A stretch of DNA of 64,000 nucleotides from Acididesulfobacillus acetoxydans (GTDB lineage: Bacteria; Bacillota; Desulfitobacteriia; Desulfitobacteriales; Desulfitobacteriaceae), in assembly GCF_900016645.1 (NCBI RefSeq), contig NZ_CDGJ01000052.1. One strand, 5' to 3'. This document shows positions 58,139 through 64,000 of this stretch, piece after piece; the stretch's first letter is position 1, and every line of letters starts with the position of its first letter. Both the position numbers and the translations under genes were made by a program. The notes beneath the pieces were generated by a model. That model was given only the letters and a program-made list of their open reading frames with translations, had not been told where the DNA came from and did not search any database.

Positions 58139-58345
58139 TTAAACTGGATCATATCCCCCCGGGTGAAAGGGGTGGCACTTCGAAATCCGCACCAGCGACT
58201 TCCAGCCACCTTTGACCAGCCCATACTTCTGCAGGGCCTGAACCGAATATTCCGAACAACTCGGATAGAAACGACAGGACGGGGGCTTCAACGGCGATAC
58301 AAATTTTTGATAAAATCGGATTAACGCGATCAATACTCTTTTCAT
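58139..58345 (-). CDS. yidD: Membrane protein insertion efficiency factor YidD
   Basis: A 68-residue YidD: ALIRFYQKFVSPLKPPSCRF, CRFYPSCSEYSVQAL and GGWKSLVRISKCHPFHPGGYDPV (in parts). Overlaps rnpA by 4 bp (ATGA), the usual arrangement, and helps YidC-dependent insertion. Confidence 0.96.
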   Translation of the reverse strand: MKRVLIALIRFYQKFVSPLKPPSCRFYPSCSEYSVQALQKYGLVKGGWKSLVRISKCHPFHPGGYDPV

Positions 58346-58683
58346 AACCTTTCCCTCTTCAAAGCCCCGCTCTTCCTCATCGCATGCACCATTGACCTTT
58401 CGACCTCAAAGTAAGAGATCCCTTTTAAAAAGGGGCGAGCAATACAAATAACCTGCCGATCTTCGGCCAAATCGCGCCAATGACGCCTGACAACCTCCCT
58501 CATCAGACGTTTCGCCCTGTTTCTCTGAACAGCATTTCCTACCTTCTTTGAAGCGATGAATCCGTATTTCTGCTTTCCCCGGCCACAATACAAGACGACA
58601 TATTTAGACGCAACACTCTTCTTGGCCCCGAATACAGCCTTGTACTCAGACTTCTTACGTAAACGCCATTTTCTCTGCAGCAT
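58342..58683 (-). CDS. rnpA: Ribonuclease P protein component
   Basis: A 113-residue RnpA with the RNR motif: GNAVQRNRAKRLMREVVRRH. It assists the RNase P RNA in 5' maturation of tRNAs. ATG behind GGAGG. Between rpmH and yidD. Confidence 0.96.
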   Translation of the reverse strand: MLQRKWRLRKKSEYKAVFGAKKSVASKYVVLYCGRGKQKYGFIASKKVGNAVQRNRAKRLMREVVRRHWRDLAEDRQVICIARPFLKGISYFEVERSMVHAMRKSGALKRERL

Positions 58684-58798
58684 AAGGCCTCCAGCTTAAC
58701 CGTTCCGTATCCCCTATTCTAACTCGAGCCGACGACTTTTAAACCGCAGCGGAGTCATTCAACCCCCGCACAAGCCCAGTTTTTCGCTGTCTTCTCAG

Positions 58799-58825
58799 CC
58801 AAAAAAGGCCACGCAACGCGGCCTT
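58799..58825 (-). terminator. Hairpin between rpmH and rnpA
   Basis: On the minus strand AAGGCC and GGCCTT arms, followed by TTTT; it overlaps the rpmH stop codon. Probably a partial terminator that makes more L34 than RnpA mRNA. Confidence 0.65.
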
Positions 58826-58958
58826 AAACTGCGAGTTTCTTTCGTCCTTTCAACCGCCTCCGCTTAATCACATTTCTTCCGTTAGGCGTGCTCATTCTGC
58901 TGAGAAAACCGTGCACTCTCTTGTGGCGCCGATTTTTCGGTTGGTAAGTTCTTTTCAT
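58824..58958 (-). CDS. rpmH: 50S ribosomal protein bL34
   Basis: A 44-residue, very basic protein: MKRTYQPKNRRHKRVHGFL, SRMSTPNGRNVIKRRRLKGR, ending KKLAV. Complete match to the bL34 pattern. ATG behind AAGGAGG. Divergent from dnaA across oriC, as in B. subtilis. Confidence 0.98.
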   Translation of the reverse strand: MKRTYQPKNRRHKRVHGFLSRMSTPNGRNVIKRRRLKGRKKLAV

Positions 58959-59005
58959 AGACCATGACACCTCCTTCAAGCCGGACAACTGGACACTCTT
59001 CACCG

Positions 59006-59035
59006 ATTATACTCTAAGGTCTTTTTCAGTGTCAA
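59006..59035 (-). promoter_or_regulatory. Sigma-A promoter of rpmH
   Basis: TTGACA (59030-59035), 18-bp spacer, TATAAT (59006-59011) on the minus strand. Confidence 0.85.
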
Positions 59036-59209
59036 GGGAGCAACCATCCGCCCTCGACGGCCATACCTCGCTCAACGTGACTATGCGAACAGAGATCCCG
59101 ATACCTCAAACGCGTCGCAGAACAAAGCAAGGGAAGCGCCGCCGGGCCGCACACACTAAGCCAACCCTCCCAAACTGTGAATAATTTTTTCCGCTCGTCC
59201 AGCTTCATG

Positions 59210-59238
59210 TTGATAACTCTGGCAAAACTTGATATGAT
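59210..59238 (+). promoter_or_regulatory. Sigma-A promoter of dnaA
   Basis: TTGATA (59210-59215), 17-bp spacer, TATGAT (59233-59238). The DnaA boxes lie just downstream, which fits autorepression. Confidence 0.65.
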
Positions 59239-59279
59239 ATCAACATACTCTTCACTGCATGCGCCTTTCCGCCCCGTAG

Positions 59280-59336
59280 TTATCCACAGGGAGATTTTTA
59301 TTCAGTTATCCACAAATGTGTATAATTTGTGTATAA
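59280..59336 (+). other. oriC, upstream DnaA-box cluster
   Basis: Perfect boxes TTATCCACA at 59280-59288 and 59306-59314, and inverted TTATACACA at 59317-59325 and 59328-59336, followed by T-rich DNA before dnaA. This is one half of the bipartite origin. Confidence 0.88.
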
Positions 59337-59344
59337 CTTTTTTT

Positions 59345-59351
59345 TGTCGAA
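59345..59351 (+). promoter_or_regulatory. Spo0A-box-like site in oriC
   Basis: Perfect TGTCGAA, 9 bp after the last DnaA box and 30 bp before the dnaA start. Same 12-base context (TTTTGTCGAATC) as at 9946-9957 on the other strand. Confidence 0.4.
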
Positions 59352-59381
59352 TCCTTCAATACTTAAGGGAGGTTTTCCTTC

Positions 59382-60731
59382 ATGCCGCCCATTGCCGCCT
59401 CGCTCGATACAATTTGGCTTGAGACCCTCACGAAACTTCAAGCCGAATTATCTAAACCCAGTTTTGAAACCTGGCTCAGTTCCACCCGACTACTGGATAT
59501 CCAAGACGACGAGCTAATCATAAGCGTACCCAACGAGTTTACCAAAGATTGGTTGGAAACCCGTTACGCGCCGTTAATCCGCTCTGCCATTCAACCTTTA
59601 ATCGGCCGCCCTATCGGGCTTCGCTTTATCATCCCCGTTCCGAACGGCTTTACGGAAACTCATCCAGCCGACCCCGTTCCCCCCGGGCAACCCCACCCCT
59701 TTCGCTCACACCTAAACCCCAAATACTCGTTCGACACCTTTGTCATCGGCAACAGCAATCGTTTTGCCCACGCCGCCTCGCTCGCAGTCGCCGAATCGCC
59801 GTCCAAATCCTATAACCCCCTTTTCATTTATGGCGGAGTCGGGTTGGGCAAAACACACCTTATGCACGCCATAGGCAACTATGTCGTCGACCGCTTAGCG
59901 CAGACCAGGATCCTCTATGTTTCGAGCGAAAAATTCACCAATGAAATGATCGATGCCATTCGGGAAAAGAAACAAATAGAGTTCCGCAACCATTACAGGA
60001 ATGTCGATATCCTTTTAATCGACGACATCCAATTTCTGGCCGGTAAAGAAGGCACTCAGGAAGAGTTCTTTCATACTTTCAATGCCCTTTACGATGCCAA
60101 TAAGCAAATTATTATTTCCTCAGACCGCCCGCCCAAAGAAATTCCTACCCTGGAAGATCGCCTCCGTTCCCGTTTCGAATGGGGCCTCATCACAGATATA
60201 CAGCCTCCGGACCTGGAAACCCGCATCGCCATTCTGCGCAAGAAGGCCAAGATTGAAAACCTTCAAGTCCCCAACGAAGTGACTGTCTACATAGCGGACA
60301 AAGTCCAATCCAACATTCGCGAACTCGAAGGGGCACTCATCCGGGTCATGGCCGTCGCCTCCCTCAACTCCGTCCCAATCACACAGGAACTTGCCGCTGA
60401 GACCCTCAAGGATATCCTCCCGGCACAAGACCCCAAACAGGTCGAAATATGCACCATTCAACAAGCCGTCGCCGAATATTATCATCTCTCTTTGAGCGAC
60501 TTCAAGGCCAAAAAACGCACCCGCTCCGTAGCTTTTCCCCGCCAAATCGCCATGTATTTGTCCCGCAAAATGACTGATTGCTCCCTGCCCAAAATCGGCG
60601 AGGAATTTGGCGGCCGCGATCACACGACCGTAATCCATGCTCACGAAAAGATTCAGGAAATACTTGATAACGACCCCCAGTTCGAAAAGAAACTCTCCGA
60701 AATTATCAGCCGCATTCAAGCTCTCTGTTAA
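59382..60731 (+). CDS. dnaA: Chromosomal replication initiator DnaA
   Basis: A 449-residue AAA+ initiator. Domain I (1-85, LETLTKLQAELSKPSFETWL), Pro-rich domain II (about 85-115), domain III with Walker A YGGVGLGKTHLMHAIG and Walker B LLIDDIQFLAGKE, and domain IV with the DnaA-box-binding signature GGRDHTTVIHAHEKI. ATG behind GGGAGG by 9 nt. First gene of the rightward dnaA-dnaN-recF operon. Confidence 0.98.
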   Translation: MPPIAASLDTIWLETLTKLQAELSKPSFETWLSSTRLLDIQDDELIISVPNEFTKDWLETRYAPLIRSAIQPLIGRPIGLRFIIPVPNGFTETHPADPVPPGQPHPFRSHLNPKYSFDTFVIGNSNRFAHAASLAVAESPSKSYNPLFIYGGVGLGKTHLMHAIGNYVVDRLAQTRILYVSSEKFTNEMIDAIREKKQIEFRNHYRNVDILLIDDIQFLAGKEGTQEEFFHTFNALYDANKQIIISSDRPPKEIPTLEDRLRSRFEWGLITDIQPPDLETRIAILRKKAKIENLQVPNEVTVYIADKVQSNIRELEGALIRVMAVASLNSVPITQELAAETLKDILPAQDPKQVEICTIQQAVAEYYHLSLSDFKAKKRTRSVAFPRQIAMYLSRKMTDCSLPKIGEEFGGRDHTTVIHAHEKIQEILDNDPQFEKKLSEIISRIQALC

Positions 60732-60880
60732 AACTCCCCGGCTGACCCGCCCCTATCCACAGACTTTTCAACAGCCCTCATTCCAACGCCAAGCTCCCTT
60801 TGACCACCTATCCACAAACTAACTCCGCAGACGACTTCTGCGACTAACTAAGATCTTATTATTAATGTTTATCCCCAAAA
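60732..60880 (+). other. oriC, dnaA-dnaN intergenic part
   Basis: Near-consensus DnaA boxes CTATCCACA at 60751-60759 and 60806-60814, and an AT-rich stretch TCTTATTATTAATGTTTATC (60854-60873) that could be the unwinding element. Confidence 0.75.
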
Positions 60881-60899
60881 CTTGCGAGGGAGGATCCCC

Positions 60900-62006
60900 A
60901 TGAAAACTCACTGCTCTAAGGACGCACTTCTCACCGGAGTCAATACCGTTCAAAAAGCCGTATCCGGCAAAAATGTCGAACCTGACCTTCAAAGTATCTT
61001 CCTCCGGGCCGAAGCGGGCAAATTAATATTCCTGGCTACCGACATGGAAATCGGAATCCGTTGTGAAGTACCCGCCGAAACAGAAACAGAGGGTACGCTC
61101 CTTCTTCCCGCTAAGCTTTTCTCAGACATCGTGCGCAAACTGCCGGATACCCAGATTACCCTTGAGAGTCAAGCAGAATCCGCCAATCTCGAATACTACC
61201 AATCCCAAATATTTCTTAAGGGTTATGACCCTGAGCAATTTCCGCTTCTTCCCGATCTCTTGGACCCCGTTTCTTTCTCCCTACCTTCTGAATCCTTCAA
61301 AACCATGATCCGCGAAACCCTCATTGCAGCCGCACAGGAAGAAAGCCGACCCATTTTCAAAGGTTTGCTCCTGGAAATGGAGGGTTCGGTCCTGCGCCTG
61401 ATCGCCACAGATACCCATCGTCTGGCCTACAGCCAGTCCGGAATCGATAACCCGAACGGGCTCGATTTTTCCGGCATTGTTCCGTCCAAGACTATGTCCG
61501 AGATCTATCGCCTCCTTAAAGATGATGACGACTCCATAACAGTACGCTTTACGGGTTCCCACGTCTCCTTCCAATTTGGAGCCGTTCACCTGCTCACGCG
61601 CTTAATAGAGGGGCAATTTCCCAACTATAAACAAGTTATTCCCAGTTCTTGCCGAACAAAGATCCGCCTTTTGGTCAAGGATCTTATGGAATCAGTGGAA
61701 AGAGCTTCACTTTTGGCCAGGGAGAGTTCGGCAGGGGTAAGTCTTGTTCGCTTGGAAATAAGCGGCGATCTCCTCAAAATAGAACATACAACCGATATAG
61801 GCAAAATCTCCGAGCAATTGTCTATTGAAAAAGAAGGCGCGGACATCACCATTTCTTTCAATTCAAGGTTTATTTTGGATGTTCTGCGCGTACTTCCGTC
61901 CGACCAAATGCGTTTTGAACTCTCCGGTCCCCAGAGCGCCGCCATCATCCGTACCCCGGCAGACGAGAATTACCTCTACCTTCTCCTGCCCGTGCGTACT
62001 AACTGA
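60900..62006 (+). CDS. dnaN: DNA polymerase III beta subunit (sliding clamp)
   Basis: A 368-residue sliding clamp of three similar domains; dimer encircles DNA and tethers polymerase. Features: NTVQKAVSGKN, LLLPAKLFSDIVRKLPD, RLAYSQSGI and the C-terminal LYLLLPVR. ATG at 60900 behind GAGGGAGG. Standard place after dnaA. Confidence 0.97.
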   Translation: MKTHCSKDALLTGVNTVQKAVSGKNVEPDLQSIFLRAEAGKLIFLATDMEIGIRCEVPAETETEGTLLLPAKLFSDIVRKLPDTQITLESQAESANLEYYQSQIFLKGYDPEQFPLLPDLLDPVSFSLPSESFKTMIRETLIAAAQEESRPIFKGLLLEMEGSVLRLIATDTHRLAYSQSGIDNPNGLDFSGIVPSKTMSEIYRLLKDDDDSITVRFTGSHVSFQFGAVHLLTRLIEGQFPNYKQVIPSSCRTKIRLLVKDLMESVERASLLARESSAGVSLVRLEISGDLLKIEHTTDIGKISEQLSIEKEGADITISFNSRFILDVLRVLPSDQMRFELSGPQSAAIIRTPADENYLYLLLPVRTN

Positions 62007-62012
62007 CAGCCT

Positions 62013-63098
62013 ATGCGCATAAACTATTTAGCCTTAAGAAATTTCCGCAACTACATAGCCGTCGATCTTGAGTTTCCGCCCGGAACCAGTGTTTTCGCCG
62101 GTTTTAACGGCCAAGGCAAAACTAATTTGCTGGAGGGAATTTATTATCTCCTGCACGGGCGTTCATACCGGGAGGGCGAGCTAATTCGCTGGGGTGAACG
62201 TTATTTTCATTTAGAAGGTGAATTTGCTTTAGGAGAAAGAAACATACATATCGAAGCTTACTCCCAAGGCCGGCGTAAGGTTATGAAGGTTAACGGTTCT
62301 CCCGTCCGTAAACTCTCGGAGTATCTTGGTACCGTCAATGCCGTTTCCTTTGCACCCGACGATTTAACCTTAGTCAAAGGAGGACCCTCAGAACGCAGAA
62401 AATTTCTGGACCAGCATATAGCGCAAATTCAGCCGCGCCACATTGCCATTCTAAATTCCTATAACAAAGCGCTGCAACAGAAAAACGCACTCCTGAAAAC
62501 AAACCTTACCCTTCGAGACAAACAACAACAAATTTCGCTGTGGAACGAACAATTGGTCAATTTTGGCTGCAAAATCATTGCCAACCGAATGGAACTCGTA
62601 GAACCCCTGGCTCAATGCACCGCGGAGATTTACTCTGAAATATCGGGACGGCGCGAAAGATTCGGAATGCTTTACCGCAGTCTGGGTAAAAATGATGCCA
62701 GAGAAGCAATTGCCTTGTTTCCGTCCTTTTTGCAAGACAAACAATCCGAAGAAATAGAACGTCGTATTTCCTTCCTGGGACCCCACCGAGATGACCTGTA
62801 TTTCCGGCTCGGGGATAAACCGGCCAGGCTCTATGCTTCCCAGGGACAGCAGCGTTCAATAGTTCTCAGCCTGAAGCTGGCCCAAATGCGGCTGATTAAG
62901 GATCTTAAGTCCGAATATCCTCTGCTCTTGCTTGATGATGTTCTCTCCGAACTGGATAAAGAGAGGCAGGAATTCTTGCTTTCTTTTATCCGCACTGCCA
63001 ACATTCAAACCCTTTTGACTATGACAAACGGAGAAAAATTCCCGGGTAATTCCGCGGTTTTTTATGTCGAAGAAGGAAAAATTAGGAGGAAAGTATAA
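62013..63098 (+). CDS. recF: DNA replication and repair protein RecF
   Basis: A 361-residue SMC/ABC-type ATPase. N-terminal LALRNFRNY and Walker A FAGFNGQGKTNLLEGIYYL, signature region RLYASQGQQRSIVLSLKLAQ, Walker B YPLLLLDDVLSELD. Loads RecA at gaps. Starts 6 bp after dnaN; the S4-like yaaA gene often between them in Firmicutes is absent. Stop overlaps the remB start. Confidence 0.96.
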   Translation: MRINYLALRNFRNYIAVDLEFPPGTSVFAGFNGQGKTNLLEGIYYLLHGRSYREGELIRWGERYFHLEGEFALGERNIHIEAYSQGRRKVMKVNGSPVRKLSEYLGTVNAVSFAPDDLTLVKGGPSERRKFLDQHIAQIQPRHIAILNSYNKALQQKNALLKTNLTLRDKQQQISLWNEQLVNFGCKIIANRMELVEPLAQCTAEIYSEISGRRERFGMLYRSLGKNDAREAIALFPSFLQDKQSEEIERRISFLGPHRDDLYFRLGDKPARLYASQGQQRSIVLSLKLAQMRLIKDLKSEYPLLLLDDVLSELDKERQEFLLSFIRTANIQTLLTMTNGEKFPGNSAVFYVEEGKIRRKV

Positions 63099-63433
63099 TG
63101 TATTTACACTTAGGTGGAGATACGGTTGTCGATCAAAAAAAAATCGTTGCTATTCTCGATCTTGATACCGCCAAGGCGGAAAATGAAGCGGGACGCTTTT
63201 TCAAAAGAAGTCAAATCACGGATTCAGAAGAAGGAGAAGATGAAGCTGTTAATTCCCTAAAAGAAGAATTTATGGACTTTGTAAATGATATAAGTGAGAG
63301 CGGTAAGCAAAAATCTCTTATAATTACTACCGACGGACATTATTTTTCGCCAATTTCTACTAGAACTCTTTTAAAACGCTCGTCTTTTTTTGAAGAAATC
63401 GAGGAAGTTAACGGAGTCAGGGAAAATTACTAA
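63098..63433 (+). CDS. remB: RemB/DUF370 extracellular matrix regulator-like protein
   Basis: A 111-residue protein of the DUF370 family (YaaB/RemB): MYLHLGGDTVVDQKKIVAIL, IITTDGHYFSPISTRTLLKR. In B. subtilis RemB affects biofilm matrix expression. An acidic loop (DSEEGEDEAVNSLKEEF, about 42-60) is longer than in the short family members. ATG overlaps the recF stop, with AGGAGG inside recF. Confidence 0.92.
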   Translation: MYLHLGGDTVVDQKKIVAILDLDTAKAENEAGRFFKRSQITDSEEGEDEAVNSLKEEFMDFVNDISESGKQKSLIITTDGHYFSPISTRTLLKRSSFFEEIEEVNGVRENY

Positions 63434-63517
63434 ATTCAAGGAAAACGCTCCGTAAACGCGGCCGGCAGCCGTAAATAGGCATAAAAAAGAGCTGAAATCC
63501 GGATGTACAAATACGGG

Positions 63518-63546
63518 TTGACTTATGCCGGGTCTAAATATATACT
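63518..63546 (+). promoter_or_regulatory. Sigma-A promoter upstream of the LysR gene
   Basis: TTGACT (63518-63523), 17-bp spacer, TATACT (63541-63546). It starts a leader of about 225 nt before the GTG at 63777; the leader contains a strong AAGGAGG at 63604-63610. Confidence 0.75.
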
Positions 63547-63776
63547 GGAAATAAAGTAATTGAGAAAAATTTCTAAACTAACTATTCCAAATTGTTCCAC
63601 TTCAAGGAGGAAACCATTTTTCAGGAGAAAGAGGACATTATAATTTTAAATGGTTCCGATTGAATTTTCCACGTTGGCGTACCGTGTCCGAAACGGGAAA
63701 AGAGGACTGGAAGGGGGGTGTAGTAGACGCTGAAGGCAGTGGCTGCTATTTTTGCGTTTAAAGGGGGTTGGCAGGT

Positions 63777-64000
63777 GTGTTTGAACAGAAACTTGAGGTT
63801 TTTAAGACAGTTGCCGACTGCAAAAACATTACTCTGGCGGCGAAAAAGATGCATATGAGCCAATCAAGTATCAGCCTGCAGATTCAGAGCCTTGAGGAGC
63901 AGTTTGGGGCCCGCTTTCTGGACAGAACGAACAGAGGGGTTTCCTTAACCCGTGCCGGTCATGTCTTTTATCAGTATGTTTGCAGTATCCTGGAGGTTAT
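63777..64000 (+). CDS. LysR family transcriptional regulator (N-terminal part, cut by window end)
   Basis: From the GTG at 63777 (behind GGGGG) the first 74 residues read EQKLEVFKTVADCKNITLAA, then MSQSSISLQIQSLEEQFGAR and FLDRTNRGVSLTRAGHVF: a complete LysR winged-helix DNA-binding domain. The inducer-binding domain is outside the window. The gene occupies the place where gyrB follows remB in many Firmicutes. Confidence 0.92.
   Translation, partial: MFEQKLEVFKTVADCKNITLAAKKMHMSQSSISLQIQSLEEQFGARFLDRTNRGVSLTRAGHVFYQYVCSILEV

Noticed and set aside
63621..63863. Minus-strand 80-codon open frame overlapping the LysR start
   Set aside because: The LysR helix-turn-helix on the plus strand is unambiguous; the antisense frame has no support.

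Overview
The window is the replication-origin region of a spore-forming, low-GC-lineage (Firmicutes) bacterium of moderate GC content, most likely class Clostridia near the Peptococcaceae/Desulfotomaculum relatives. The evidence is: rpmH-rnpA-yidD-yidC-jag-mnmE-mnmG-rsmG-parA-parB to the left of dnaA-dnaN-recF-remB; spore genes (sleB, ypeB, yyaC, a Spo0E-like gene, lonC); a SCIFF peptide with its radical-SAM maturase, a Clostridia hallmark; and selenocysteine genes (selB, tRNA-Sec). Genus cannot be read from the sequence. Nearly every gene left of 59 kb is on the minus strand and every gene right of it on the plus strand, so transcription runs with replication away from an origin at about 59.2-60.9 kb.

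Layout, left to right. 0-5.9 kb: the 5' part of a group II intron cut by the window edge, the sleB-ypeB germination operon, a patch of decayed genes (peptide-binding protein, cell-wall-binding repeat, foldase lipoprotein) around a Uma2-family gene, and a sigma-54 activator. 5.9-10 kb: lysA under a lysine riboswitch with readable terminator and antiterminator, then a secreted CWB2/Ig-like/glycosidase-like protein. 10-14 kb: walJ-htrA-rlmH, with a second, divergent RlmH-like gene facing rlmH. 14-22 kb: a 10-bp tandem array, an orphan molybdopterin oxidoreductase, the SCIFF locus, a Spo0E-like gene, an NhaC antiporter, a hairpin-chain repeat element and a frameshifted hicA with hicB. 22-33.6 kb: tRNA-Gly and the conserved run purA, dnaB, lonC, rplI, DUF2232, MazG-like, rpsR, ssb, rpsF, ychF, DUF951, mscS, cvpA. 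33.9-38 kb: tRNA-Sec, a polyprenyl diphosphate synthase, a MNT/HEPN pair, a YtpB-like terpene synthase, small unknowns. 38-44 kb: CBS-ACT protein and a livKHMGF branched-chain amino acid ABC operon with a clear promoter and palindromic operator. 44-50 kb: Bax-inhibitor-like protein, selB, YkvI, yyaC, DUF4446, a second copy of the hairpin element, DUF554. 50-64 kb: twin parS sites, parB, parA, a group II intron 3' fossil, the rsmG-to-rpmH block, oriC, dnaA-dnaN-recF-remB and the start of a LysR regulator.

The observation I rate highest is the RlmH pair. RlmH is known to build one active site from two monomers: one gives the SAM site, the other the C-terminal tail. Here one gene keeps the SAM loop but lacks the tail, and its neighbour keeps the tail but has lost the SAM loop. 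This suggests an obligate RlmH heterodimer. A second strong signal is a chain of perfect hairpins at 20.9-21.4 kb whose shortened copy at 49.4 kb preserves one hairpin by a compensatory base-pair change.
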